This document shows, in pieces, positions 1 through 8,823 of a stretch of 64,000 nt of DNA (within the stretch, counting starts at the first letter, position 1; each line of letters opens with the position of its first letter). The notes under the pieces were generated by a model. It saw nothing but the letters and a program-made list of their open reading frames with translations. It was not told the DNA's origin and ran no database searches. Origin of the DNA: Aquimarina algicola (GTDB lineage: Bacteria > Bacteroidota > Bacteroidia > Flavobacteriales > Flavobacteriaceae); NCBI RefSeq assembly GCF_006443095.1, contig NZ_VFWZ01000004.1:248450-312449 (forward strand), written 5' to 3'. A program made the translations under genes and the position numbers.

Positions 1-36
1 CTAGAGGCTATGATACGAGCTAAGAAAAATAAATAA
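1..36 (+). CDS. Possible 3' end of an upstream gene (partial)
   Basis: Reading frame 1 is open from the window edge and ends with TAA at 34-36, giving a basic tail ending in RAKKNK. A long inverted repeat follows about 45 nt later, which would suit the end of a transcription unit upstream of parA. Eleven codons are too few to identify a product, and the frame may be open by chance. Confidence 0.2.
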   Translation, partial: LEAMIRAKKNK

Positions 37-80
37 TATAATAAACTTATATAAAGAAAGTTATAAACATAAAAAAACTA

Positions 81-127
81 AACACTCTTTAATTGCAGAG
101 CTTTTTAGCAAAACATTAAAGAGTGTT
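81..127. terminator. Inverted repeat upstream of parA, probable terminator
   Basis: Two perfect 13-bp arms (AACACTCTTTAAT at 81-93 and its complement at 115-127) enclose a 21-nt loop. A T-rich run follows on the plus strand and an A-run precedes the repeat, so it could work in either direction. The long loop is unusual for an intrinsic terminator, so a leader structure for parA is the alternative. Confidence 0.5.
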
Positions 128-194
128 AATATTTTTCGTTTTTATAATATATAATAAGTTGTATTTTTATCCCTGTTAATCCAAATCTCCCCAT

Positions 195-959
195 ATGGGT
201 AAAATTATAGCAATTGCCAATCAAAAAGGAGGAGTAGGTAAAACTACTACTTCAGTAAATTTAGCAGCTTCTCTAGGTGTTTTAGAGAAAAAAGTATTAC
301 TTATCGATGCAGATCCGCAAGCCAATGCAACATCTGGTTTAGGATTAGATGTAGAGAGTATCGAAAAAGGAACGTATCAGATTCTAGAACATACCATAAA
401 ACCAGAAGAAGCAATTTTAGAAACTAGCTCTCCCAATGTGCATATTATTCCTGCACATATAGATCTGGTTGCTATAGAAATAGAATTAGTTGACAAAGAT
501 CAACGTGAATATATGATGAAAAAAGCAATAGAAAGTATAAAGTCAGAATATGATTATATACTTATCGATTGCGCCCCTTCACTAGGATTATTGACTTTAA
601 ATGCATTAACAGCTGCAGATTCTGTTATGATCCCAATACAATGTGAGTATTTTGCATTAGAAGGTTTAGGAAAGTTATTAAACACTATCAAAAGTGTACA
701 AAAAGTTCATAATACAAGTTTAGACATAGAAGGTTTATTGCTTACTATGTATGACTCCAGACTTAGATTGTCTAATCAAGTTGTAGAAGAAGTACAGAAG
801 CATTTTAACGAGATGGTTTTTAAAACCATAATTCAAAGAAATATACGTCTTAGTGAGGCTCCTAGCTATGGTGAGAGCATTATAAATTATGACGCTTCAA
901 GTAAAGGTGCAAGTAATTATTTAAGCTTGGCACACGAAATTATAAAGAAAAATAGTTAA
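195..959 (+). CDS. parA: ParA family chromosome-partitioning ATPase
   Basis: This is a 254-aa ParA/Soj-type P-loop ATPase that drives segregation of replication-origin regions together with ParB. A deviant Walker A motif (KGGVGKTT) lies at residues 11-18, the DADPQAN segment near residue 40 and the LIDCAPSLG Walker B-like segment near residue 125. The length is normal for chromosomal ParA, with no N-terminal HTH of the plasmid type. It is the first gene of a rightward cluster, and parB starts 6 nt after its stop. Identification is secure; transcription control is not visible beyond the inverted repeat upstream. Confidence 0.96.
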   Translation: MGKIIAIANQKGGVGKTTTSVNLAASLGVLEKKVLLIDADPQANATSGLGLDVESIEKGTYQILEHTIKPEEAILETSSPNVHIIPAHIDLVAIEIELVDKDQREYMMKKAIESIKSEYDYILIDCAPSLGLLTLNALTAADSVMIPIQCEYFALEGLGKLLNTIKSVQKVHNTSLDIEGLLLTMYDSRLRLSNQVVEEVQKHFNEMVFKTIIQRNIRLSEAPSYGESIINYDASSKGASNYLSLAHEIIKKNS

Positions 960-965
960 GGATAC

Positions 966-1871
966 ATGGCGAAGGCAACAAAAAAACAAGCATTGGGAAG
1001 AGGGTTATCTGCGTTATTAAAAGACCCTGAAAATGATATCAAATCTGTAGAAGATAAAAATGCTGATAAGGTTGTAGGCAATATTATAGAATTAGATCTT
1101 GAAAGTATTGATGTAAACCCTTTTCAACCTCGTACAAGTTTTAATGACGAAACTTTACGAGAACTTGCTACTTCTATAAAAGAAGTTGGGGTAATACAAC
1201 CTATTACTGTTCGCAAATTAGATTTTAATAATTATCAATTAGTAAGTGGTGAACGACGTTTTAGAGCTTCTAAACTAGCAGGTCTTAAATCAATTCCTGC
1301 ATATATTCGTATCGCTAATGATCAAGAGTCTTTAACAATGGCTCTTGTAGAAAATATTCAACGTCAAGACTTAGACCCAATCGAAATTGCACTATCATAC
1401 CAACGTCTTATTGATGAGATTAATCTTACTCAAGAACAATTAAGTGATCGTGTAGGAAAAAAAAGATCTACAATTGCCAACTATCTACGATTATTAAAAC
1501 TAGATCCAATTATACAGACCGGAATGCGTGATGGGTTTATTTCAATGGGACATGGTAGAGCTTTGATTAACATTGATGATCAAAAGGAACAACTTGATGT
1601 TTATGAAAAAGTAATTAGTAGTTCTCTTTCTGTAAGAGATACAGAACAACTAGTAAAGTCTTTAAAAAATAAAGATGAAGCTTCTACAAAGACAACAACT
1701 CCCAAAACTCAACTCCCAAAAAATATTGCAAAAGGAGTCAAGGAATTTTCAGATTTTTTTGGCGCAAAAATTGATGTAAAAGTTTCTGGTAAGGGAAGTG
1801 GAAAATTAATTATTCCCTTTTCTTCAGAAGAAGATTTTAAACGTATAAAGAAACTCATCAGTGAAGATTAA
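966..1871 (+). CDS. parB: ParB/Spo0J family partitioning protein
   Basis: This is a 301-aa ParB, the parS-binding CTP-dependent clamp that works with ParA. The N-terminal ParB/Srx-like domain contains the conserved GERRFR box at residues 95-100, followed by the ENIQRQDLDPIE segment around residue 130. A helix-turn-helix (LTQEQLSDRVGKKRSTIANYLRL) follows, and a C-terminal dimerisation region ends the protein. It is translated directly downstream of parA. Its last 11 nt overlap the next gene, which suggests translational coupling. I saw no canonical parS site nearby. Confidence 0.96.
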   Translation: MAKATKKQALGRGLSALLKDPENDIKSVEDKNADKVVGNIIELDLESIDVNPFQPRTSFNDETLRELATSIKEVGVIQPITVRKLDFNNYQLVSGERRFRASKLAGLKSIPAYIRIANDQESLTMALVENIQRQDLDPIEIALSYQRLIDEINLTQEQLSDRVGKKRSTIANYLRLLKLDPIIQTGMRDGFISMGHGRALINIDDQKEQLDVYEKVISSSLSVRDTEQLVKSLKNKDEASTKTTTPKTQLPKNIAKGVKEFSDFFGAKIDVKVSGKGSGKLIIPFSSEEDFKRIKKLISED

Positions 1872-2490
1872 ATCCTTTTATATCATTTTTTTTGTACTTT
1901 TTTCTGTTCAACATGCTTTTTGTCAAGAAGCTGAAGAGATAGAAGAAAGTGAGGAATTGAAGGTAACTACAGAAGAAGTTGAAGTTAAAAAGAAGAAAAA
2001 GAAAAGAAGAAAAAAGAGAGAAAAGAAAGAGAGAGAAGTAGTACCCTATGAACCTCTTGCTCCTGCAAGAGCTGCATTTTATTCTGCAATTTTACCGGGC
2101 TTAGGTCAGGCATATACCAAAAAGTATTGGAAAATACCAATTGTATATGCTGCTATTGGAACAGGAATCTATTCTTATGTTTGGAACAATGACCAACTTA
2201 ATCGATTTAGAGATGCATACAAACGTAGATTGGCTGGTATTAATGATCCAGAATTTGATCAAATTGCAACAGAAACTCTTTTATCTTTACAAGATAGATA
2301 TAGGAGAGATCAAGAACTTTCAATTCTAATCACAGTTGGATTATATCTTTTGAATATAGTTGATGCCAATGTAACTGCGCATTTACAACAATATAATATC
2401 ACTGATGATCTTTCTTTTAAACCAAAAATAAATATTAACGAATTTGATGCCAGTCCAAACTACGGATTCTCAATTAATTATAGTTTTTGA
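1861..2490 (+). CDS. DUF5683-like secreted/membrane protein
   Basis: This is a 209-aa protein with an N-terminal Sec signal (hydrophobic residues 4-20, then FCQ). A very basic lysine/arginine-rich stretch covers about residues 43-58. The following domain begins PARAAFYSAILPGLGQAY and contains hydrophobic helices near residues 93-108 and 153-168. This resembles the DUF5683 family commonly encoded next to parB in Flavobacteriia. The start is GTG inside the 3' end of parB (11-nt overlap), chosen because the signal peptide begins there. The function is unknown; the context is a cell-cycle/envelope operon. Confidence 0.8.
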   Translation: MKIKSFYIIFFVLFSVQHAFCQEAEEIEESEELKVTTEEVEVKKKKKKRRKKREKKEREVVPYEPLAPARAAFYSAILPGLGQAYTKKYWKIPIVYAAIGTGIYSYVWNNDQLNRFRDAYKRRLAGINDPEFDQIATETLLSLQDRYRRDQELSILITVGLYLLNIVDANVTAHLQQYNITDDLSFKPKININEFDASPNYGFSINYSF

Positions 2491-2533
2491 ATAGTAAACA
2501 ATTCTTTAAGAGCATCAAACACACAGATCAAAT

Positions 2534-3232
2534 ATGAAAATTGCATTACTGGGATATGGAAAGATGGGTAAAACCATTGAAAAAATAGCAATAGAAAGAA
2601 ATCACACCATTGTATTAAAAGTTGACAAAGAAGATCATAATTATGACATAGCTGAAGCCGATGTAGCTATCGATTTTAGTATCCCTTCTGCAGCAGTGCA
2701 AAATATTACCAAATGTATTACCGCAGGAGTGCCTATTGTATCGGGAACAACCGGTTGGTTAGCTCAATATGATGAAATGGTGTCATTATGTAAGGAAAAA
2801 AATGGAGCTTTTATCTATGCTTCAAATTTTAGTCTTGGAGTCAATTTATTCTTTGAACTCAATAAAAAACTAGCCAAAATGATGAGTCCTGTAGAAGGCT
2901 ATGAACCTAGTATGGAAGAAATTCATCATACAGAAAAATTAGATGCTCCCAGTGGAACTGCAATTACTCTTGCTGAAGATATTATAGATCACACTTCTAA
3001 AACTTCTTGGAAACTTGATCAAGGAGACAAATATGCTATACCTATAGCTGCAAAAAGAATTGAAAATGTTCCCGGAACACATACCGTTACCTATTCTTCT
3101 ATTGTAGACGATATCGAAATAAAACATACTGCCCATAATAGAGATGGATTTGCTCTGGGAGCAGTCGTAGCAGCAGAATGGCTACAAAATAAAAACGGAG
3201 TTTATAGTATGAAAGATGTTTTAGGACTATAA
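2534..3232 (+). CDS. dapB: 4-hydroxy-tetrahydrodipicolinate reductase
   Basis: This 232-aa enzyme catalyses the NAD(P)H-dependent reduction step of the diaminopimelate/lysine pathway, feeding peptidoglycan and lysine. The N-terminal nucleotide-binding loop GYGKMG is at residues 7-12. The signature HHTEKLDAPSGTA starts at residue 131, with the family's HHxxK catalytic residues intact. At 232 aa it is shorter than the E. coli enzyme (about 270 aa), as is usual in Bacteroidota. It lies between the DUF5683-like gene and lepB on the same strand. Confidence 0.95.
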   Translation: MKIALLGYGKMGKTIEKIAIERNHTIVLKVDKEDHNYDIAEADVAIDFSIPSAAVQNITKCITAGVPIVSGTTGWLAQYDEMVSLCKEKNGAFIYASNFSLGVNLFFELNKKLAKMMSPVEGYEPSMEEIHHTEKLDAPSGTAITLAEDIIDHTSKTSWKLDQGDKYAIPIAAKRIENVPGTHTVTYSSIVDDIEIKHTAHNRDGFALGAVVAAEWLQNKNGVYSMKDVLGL

Positions 3233-3282
3233 AAATGTAACACTTTACAATTATAAAGTACTTATACTAAAAATATTTTAAG

Positions 3283-4857
3283 ATGACACTAGCAGAATGG
3301 TTTATTTTTTTCCTCGTAGTACAAGCAATTCACTTCTTAGGCACATGGAAACTTTATAGTAAAGCTAATCGAAAAGCATGGGAGGCAATTATACCCGTTT
3401 ATAATGCTGTGGTTTTAATGAAGATTATCAATCGCCCATGGTGGTGGGTTATTTTACTTTTTATACCTGTTATTAATGTAATTATGTTACCCGTAATTTG
3501 GGTAGAAACAATAAGAAGTTTTGGTAAAAATAGTACTACAGATACTGTTCTCGTTATTTTAACTCTTGGTTTCTATATTTTCTATGTGAATTATATGCTT
3601 GATGTTGAGCATATAAAAGACAGGGACTTAAAACCAAAAACTTCTGCAGGAGAATGGGTGAGCTCAATACTATTTGCAGTCGTCGCTGCTACTATCGTGC
3701 ATACTTACTTTATGCAACCTTATACGATTCCTACCGGCTCTTTAGAAAGAACATTATTAGTTGGAGATTTCTTGTTTGTAAGTAAATTTCATTATGGAGC
3801 ACGTACCCCAATGACAGCAGTTTCTTTTCCTATGGTTCATGATACAATTCCATTGGTTAGAACTAAATCATATACAAGCAGTCCACAATATCCATATTTT
3901 AGAATACCAGGATTTCAAGACATTAAACGTAATGATATTGTTGTATTTAGTTGGCCAATAGATACTGTTCGTTATTTTAGAGATCAGTCAAAATTAAGCT
4001 ACTACAAACCAATCGATAAAAAATCAAATTATGTAAAACGATGTGTAGGCGTTCCCGGAGACTCTTTATCTATTATTGATGGTTATGTACATATCAATGG
4101 AAAAAGAACAGAATTACCAGATCGTGCACAAGTTCAATTTTCTTATATAGGGAACACAAAAGGAAATAATTTTTCACCTCAAAATCTATATGAAAGATAT
4201 CTGATCAAACCTGATGAGTTTATGTATAATAATGCTCAATTCAGAGCAGCAGGAATGACAGAGGAGGCTGCAAATAAATTTAAAAACCACCCAAATGTAG
4301 CTAGCATAGAAAGAAACATTGCTCCAAAAGATGCTAAAGACCCGGGAATATTTCCTAACAACGGCAAAGTAAACTGGAACTCTGATCAATTTGGTCCTAT
4401 TTATATCCCTGAAGCCGGAAAGACCGTAAAAATGGATCTTAAAAGTTTCTCTCTTTATAGAAGAATTATAGAAGTTTATGAAGGTTCTGAGATGGGAATA
4501 GACAATAAATTATCTGTAAATGGAAATCAAATATTACTAAATGGAAATCCAATAGACAATTACACTTTTAAACAAGATTATTATTGGATGATGGGTGATA
4601 ATCGTCACAATAGTGAAGACAGTAGAGTTTGGGGATATGTACCGGCAAATCATATCGTAGGTAAACCTGTTTTTGTATGGTTTAGTTGGGATACTAATGC
4701 CAAAGGAATTTTCAATAAAATAAGATGGGACCGTATGTTTACCACTGTTGGCGGAACCGGTAAACCTGTATCTTATTTTAAATATTTTCTAGTATTATTA
4801 GCTGGCTGGTTTATTTACAGTAAATATCGTAAAAGAAAAAAGGCTAATCAGTCATAA
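3283..4857 (+). CDS. lepB: Signal peptidase I, large Bacteroidota type
   Basis: This 524-aa inner-membrane protease removes Sec signal peptides. The catalytic serine lies in IPTGSLERTL (Ser153) and the general-base lysine in NYVKRCVGVPGDS (Lys252). The GDNRHNSEDSR box is near residue 440. The protein is much longer than typical LepB. An N-terminal segment of about 120 residues adds several hydrophobic helices (7-20, 54-75, 88-105) before the usual anchor at about 125-140. A long insertion of roughly 170 residues separates the Lys box from the C-terminal box. A final helix sits near residue 505. It is in the dapB cluster. Confidence 0.94.
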   Translation: MTLAEWFIFFLVVQAIHFLGTWKLYSKANRKAWEAIIPVYNAVVLMKIINRPWWWVILLFIPVINVIMLPVIWVETIRSFGKNSTTDTVLVILTLGFYIFYVNYMLDVEHIKDRDLKPKTSAGEWVSSILFAVVAATIVHTYFMQPYTIPTGSLERTLLVGDFLFVSKFHYGARTPMTAVSFPMVHDTIPLVRTKSYTSSPQYPYFRIPGFQDIKRNDIVVFSWPIDTVRYFRDQSKLSYYKPIDKKSNYVKRCVGVPGDSLSIIDGYVHINGKRTELPDRAQVQFSYIGNTKGNNFSPQNLYERYLIKPDEFMYNNAQFRAAGMTEEAANKFKNHPNVASIERNIAPKDAKDPGIFPNNGKVNWNSDQFGPIYIPEAGKTVKMDLKSFSLYRRIIEVYEGSEMGIDNKLSVNGNQILLNGNPIDNYTFKQDYYWMMGDNRHNSEDSRVWGYVPANHIVGKPVFVWFSWDTNAKGIFNKIRWDRMFTTVGGTGKPVSYFKYFLVLLAGWFIYSKYRKRKKANQS

Positions 4858-4899
4858 TATCTATAAAGAATTGTTACCGTAAAATCAGTTAACAGTATT

Positions 4900-5526
4900 T
4901 TGAAGACTTCCCTACTCCATCCTATGTACTTTGGTTCGATAGCGCAATATGTTACTATATCACAATCCAATGATATAATTTTTGAAAATGAGGATAATTA
5001 TCAAAAACAAACCTATAGAAATCGTACTTATATCTATGGAGCAAACGGGAAGTTACTACTAAGTATTCCTATCAAACATACAGGAAAAGAAGGCAGACAA
5101 TTATATAAAGATGTACGCATAGAAAATGATTTTCTCTGGCAGAATTTACATTGGAAATCTCTAGAAACTGCCTATAGAACCTCTCCTTTTTTTGAATATT
5201 ATGAAGATGAATTTGTTCATTTATTTGAAAAAAAGAGAAACTTTCTTTTAGATTTTAATTATGAATGTACCCAGGTGATTCTAGATTGTTTACAGTTGGA
5301 TATTTCTTTTTCAAAAACAGAGTCATACATAGACACAACCCAAACATATTCTGATTTACGATATCTTATTAATGCAAAAAAAGAACACAAGTATAATTTA
5401 GAACCTTATATTCAGGTTTTTGAAAGCAAACACGGTTTTTTATCAAACTTATCAATATTAGATTTACTCTTTAATGAAGGCACAAACGCATTAACCTATT
5501 TAGAGAATCAAGATATTTTCTCATGA
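4900..5526 (+). CDS. WbqC family protein
   Basis: This 208-aa protein matches the WbqC-like family: an N-terminal LLHPMYFGSI segment, then NRTYIYGANGKLLLSIPI and the W-rich FLWQNLHWKSLETAYRTSPFFEYY stretch. WbqC proteins occur in O-antigen or surface-sugar loci, but the biochemical role is poorly defined. The proposed start is TTG, because the conserved LLHP segment begins only five residues later and no ATG precedes it in frame; the next ATG would cut into the motif. It overlaps the next gene by 4 nt, indicating coupling. Confidence 0.85.
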   Translation: MKTSLLHPMYFGSIAQYVTISQSNDIIFENEDNYQKQTYRNRTYIYGANGKLLLSIPIKHTGKEGRQLYKDVRIENDFLWQNLHWKSLETAYRTSPFFEYYEDEFVHLFEKKRNFLLDFNYECTQVILDCLQLDISFSKTESYIDTTQTYSDLRYLINAKKEHKYNLEPYIQVFESKHGFLSNLSILDLLFNEGTNALTYLENQDIFS

Positions 5527-5831
5527 TTCAACCATTAATACACTACGGTTTTCATTTTGTTGTCCCTTTATTTATTGCATTACTTTTTTTTCGTAAACGA
5601 TGGAAAGTAGCATATCTTATTTTTATTTTTGCAATCTTTATTGATGTTGATCATATTCTCGCAGACCCTATTTTTGACCCAAATAGATGTAGTGTAGGGT
5701 TTCACCCATTGCATAGTTATTATGCAATAACAGGGTACACCATAATGTTATTTTTTAATAAAACTCGGATTTTTGGGTTGGCACTACTATGGCATATCGG
5801 CACAGATCTATTAGATTGTTGGATGATGTAA
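5523..5831 (+). CDS. Small DUF6122-like membrane protein
   Basis: This 102-aa protein has about three to four hydrophobic helices (residues 6-20, 27-45, 66-78, 84-98). Histidine/aspartate pairs lie at helix edges (HYGFHF, DVDHILADP, GFHPLHS, LWHIGTDLLDC). The polar pattern suggests a small metal-dependent hydrolase-like fold, as seen in DUF6122/YdjM-type proteins, but this is inference. It is translationally coupled to the WbqC-family gene and appears to close the parA-to-lepB operon. Confidence 0.75.
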   Translation: MIQPLIHYGFHFVVPLFIALLFFRKRWKVAYLIFIFAIFIDVDHILADPIFDPNRCSVGFHPLHSYYAITGYTIMLFFNKTRIFGLALLWHIGTDLLDCWMM

Positions 5832-5909
5832 ATACGCTTATTTAGAAAATATTCTTTACATTTAGTATAAAACTAGTTATAAATATTTCTTTTTTAACCC
5901 TGTTTACTT

Positions 5910-6680
5910 ATGAATAGATTTCTACTTTTTATCGTTTTAATAACATTTTTTTCTTGCGGAAAACAAACTAAAGAATCAAAAGAAGATCCTAAAACTCAAA
6001 CTGAAAAAATTGAAGTGTTACCTATACAAAAACACGCTGCCATACCCATGGACACAACATTGGCAAAAAAACTTTCTAAAAAAGAGATGAATGCTATTTT
6101 CTCTAATCGAAGACAAATTCAATTAGGTATTTCTAATCAACTATATCAAGCATATAATTACAAAGACAAATCAGGTGAATATTATTTGCTACTAACTGAT
6201 CATAAAAAAGTTGTAAACGAAGAAAAAGACACTTTATACGATAATATATATGCATTAAACTTAAGAGTGGAAAAAAATCAATTTAAGAAAAGATCAACAA
6301 TCAAAGATGAAATGGATCAAGAATGGGAAACTTCAATTGGTTTTTGGAATCAATACTCGCAATTGTCAGATCTTGATAGTGATGGTGAAATAGATCCTAT
6401 AATTGTCTATGGTACCACTACACATAGTATTTATGAAGATAATAGAGTAAAAATAATAGTTTATTATAAAAAAAGTAGAGCAACCATTAAACATCAGAAC
6501 AGTGAAATTCCTGATGGAAGAATTACAAAAATTAATAAAAAGTTCTATAATTTCCCAAAACAAATACAAGAAACCGTAATAGAAAAAATGAAACTGATGG
6601 CAAAAAATGGTCATGCGGTTTTTGCTGAAGATTGGGAGAAAAACATAAACAACAAAGCTGCTCGTTTAGAAAATAATTAA
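5910..6680 (+). CDS. Hypothetical lipoprotein
   Basis: This is a 256-aa lipoprotein: the signal peptide ends in a lipobox (TFFSC, Cys16) followed by a lysine/glutamate-rich linker. The C-terminal half has an SDLDSDGEIDPIIVY segment of the calcium-loop type and a conserved-looking end containing NGHAVFAEDWE. This resembles a Bacteroidota family that databases name as M949_RS01915 surface-polysaccharide proteins, though I am only moderately sure of that. It stands alone between the parAB operon and the convergent EEP-family gene. No function can be stated. Confidence 0.75.
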   Translation: MNRFLLFIVLITFFSCGKQTKESKEDPKTQTEKIEVLPIQKHAAIPMDTTLAKKLSKKEMNAIFSNRRQIQLGISNQLYQAYNYKDKSGEYYLLLTDHKKVVNEEKDTLYDNIYALNLRVEKNQFKKRSTIKDEMDQEWETSIGFWNQYSQLSDLDSDGEIDPIIVYGTTTHSIYEDNRVKIIVYYKKSRATIKHQNSEIPDGRITKINKKFYNFPKQIQETVIEKMKLMAKNGHAVFAEDWEKNINNKAARLENN

Positions 6681-6914
6681 TATTTCAAAATCAGTATTCT
6701 TGATAGTCTTTATACTATAGTTATAATCAAAAATATTTATATCTGATTCGATACTTTTAATCTTCAAAAAAATGAGGTAATAATCTAAACATTTAGAATT
6801 CATAACCTAAGAGATATATTTTCTAGTAAAAAAGAGAGAAATGCCTCTAAAAGATTATGTATCAAATCGTTGTTTATAATTACTATTGTATTATATTTTT
6901 TGAAGCAGTAAAAA

Positions 6915-7937
6915 TTAAAACTTAATCCTTGAAAATATAGGATAATGATCAGAAAATTCTTCATCAAAACTTTTAAAGGACACAACTTCATAATCGTTAG
7001 GAACTAATATAAAATCAATTCTAACAGGAAAAAGCTCGAATTTAAAGGTTTTACCAAATCCACTACCCGCTTTCTTAAAAGCGTCTTGAAAACCATTAGA
7101 TTTTATTTGCTTATACACATACGAATACGCAGTATTATTAAAATCCCCCATAATTATATTTTTGTATGGAGAAGTTTTCATATGCTCAATTAACATTTCG
7201 GTCTGCTCTTGCTGTTTTTCAAAAGAAATTCTAATTCTTTTTAACAGTTTTTGAGAATCTGCTTTTGCCAAAGCATTAGTTTGTGAACTTATTTTATGAG
7301 ATTGTAAGTGTATATTATAAACTCTAATAGTATCGTTTTGTGTAGCTATATCAGAAAATATAATATTATTATTTGTTTTCTTTAATTCTAAAGAACCTTT
7401 ATTTACAATTGGAAATTTAGAAAAAATAACTAAGGCTAATTCTCCATTGTCATTTTTAAAGTTTTCATATTTATATTTGTATTGACTAAAATCAATGTCT
7501 GGATTATTATAAAACTCCTGTGCACAAAAAATATCTGGTTTTTCTTCCTTTACAAGTCTTGAAATATCTTGAGGTATCGTTTCAGAATCAATCCAAGCAA
7601 ATCTATTAAAGCTATGAACATTATAGCTCATAATAGAAAAATCATACTCTAAGTCTTCTTCGGGTGTAGAAGTCCCTCCAAGTTTATACAATGAAGAAAC
7701 ATGAGAAATTCCAAGCATAAGAACTATAAAAGATAATAATCCTTTCTTATTAAGAAGTATAATCCAATACAATAGAAATAGTACATTAACAACTATAAGA
7801 ATGGGTACTGCCAAACTTAAAACCGATAATAAAGAAAACATTTTTGGAGATACATAAGGCAATAAATATGACAAAAGCAACGCCGTGGCTGCAATCGAAT
7901 TGACCACAAAGATGATTTTATTAATCATTTTTCTCAT
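6915..7937 (-). CDS. Membrane-anchored endonuclease/exonuclease/phosphatase family protein
   Basis: This 340-aa protein has three N-terminal hydrophobic helices (about residues 8-28, 35-60, 68-82) and then an EEP domain. The domain shows MSYNVHSFNRF near 103-113 (metal-binding Asn), the CAQEF box, GDFNNTAYS near 265 and the terminal SDHYPIFSRI. All expected catalytic positions (N, E, DxN, DH) are present, so it is probably an active metal-dependent phosphoesterase; the substrate cannot be read. It is the last gene of a leftward cluster and starts 2 nt downstream of the rhomboid gene's stop. Confidence 0.88.
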   Translation of the reverse strand: MRKMINKIIFVVNSIAATALLLSYLLPYVSPKMFSLLSVLSLAVPILIVVNVLFLLYWIILLNKKGLLSFIVLMLGISHVSSLYKLGGTSTPEEDLEYDFSIMSYNVHSFNRFAWIDSETIPQDISRLVKEEKPDIFCAQEFYNNPDIDFSQYKYKYENFKNDNGELALVIFSKFPIVNKGSLELKKTNNNIIFSDIATQNDTIRVYNIHLQSHKISSQTNALAKADSQKLLKRIRISFEKQQEQTEMLIEHMKTSPYKNIIMGDFNNTAYSYVYKQIKSNGFQDAFKKAGSGFGKTFKFELFPVRIDFILVPNDYEVVSFKSFDEEFSDHYPIFSRIKF

Positions 7938-7939
7938 AC

Positions 7940-8821
7940 TTACTCCTTACCGGCTTTAAATAAAAAGTCCTTTTCTTCTTTTGTCAAACTATCATAGCCG
8001 CTCTTACTGATCTTGTCCAATATAGCATCTATTTCTTTTTGTGTAGGCGTTTTATGCGATGAAGCGGTTGTTGTCTTTGAAGTTCTTGTATATGTTTTGG
8101 ATCTATGCACTGTTTTTAAAGGTTTCTTTTTTCTCGGCTTAAATACATCTGCAAAACTATCTATTATTTTCTCAAACCAAACACCAATATCATTACCTTT
8201 TTTAAGCTGAGCAGCATAAACATATCCAAAAATAGCACCGCCCATATGCGCTATTAATCCTCCTACATTATCTGAAGTTGGAATTTGTATCAAATCCGAA
8301 AGCACTACAAAAAGGCCTATCTGCCATAATTTTACATTAAAAAAGATAATACGTACTTCTGTATTTGGGGTATAAGCAGCAATAAAGATCATAATCGCTC
8401 GAACTGCGGCTGAAGCTCCTATTAAATAAGCTAAAGAATTATTCAACACAGGAAAAACGTTATAAGCAAGCACAAATAATAATCCTCCACAAATAGCACC
8501 TAGTAAATAAATGGTAAGAAATCTTTTTTCTGTAAACAAATTGAGTACGTATTGTCCAAACCAATAGAGAATTAGCATATTCCAGAAGATATGCCAAAAA
8601 TCAAAATGTAAAAAACTATAAGTAAGAACACTCCACCAGACTTGCACTACTAATGAACCCGGATCTACCGGTAACACAAACCATTGCATAAGAGTACCGG
8701 GACTTGTTTTAAAAATCCAAGCTCCTAACGTAGCTAACAAAAATATTACTGTATTGATAACAATTAATCTAATAATAATATTAGCTGTCTTAAACTGATA
8801 TGCAAGATTATTAGTTGTCAT
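7940..8821 (-). CDS. Rhomboid family intramembrane serine protease (copy 1)
   Basis: This is a 293-aa polytopic protein with the rhomboid catalytic serine in LIGASAAV and the histidine in LIAHMGGAIFG. An early HFDFWHIFWNMLILYWFG segment matches the conserved HxxxN helix. A cytosolic C-terminal tail of about 90 residues is basic and Thr/Ser-rich and ends in a KEIDAILDKIS helix. I prefer the ATG at 8821, two bases after the upstream stop, to the in-frame TTG at 8833. It pairs with a second rhomboid directly upstream; the substrates are unknown. Confidence 0.92.
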   Translation of the reverse strand: MTTNNLAYQFKTANIIIRLIVINTVIFLLATLGAWIFKTSPGTLMQWFVLPVDPGSLVVQVWWSVLTYSFLHFDFWHIFWNMLILYWFGQYVLNLFTEKRFLTIYLLGAICGGLLFVLAYNVFPVLNNSLAYLIGASAAVRAIMIFIAAYTPNTEVRIIFFNVKLWQIGLFVVLSDLIQIPTSDNVGGLIAHMGGAIFGYVYAAQLKKGNDIGVWFEKIIDSFADVFKPRKKKPLKTVHRSKTYTRTSKTTTASSHKTPTQKEIDAILDKISKSGYDSLTKEEKDFLFKAGKE

Positions 8822-8823
8822 AG

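Noticed and set aside
195..1871. Search for a canonical parS site (GTTTCACGTGAAAC type) around parAB
   Set aside because: None was seen by eye in or near the genes; parS sites may lie elsewhere in the chromosome.
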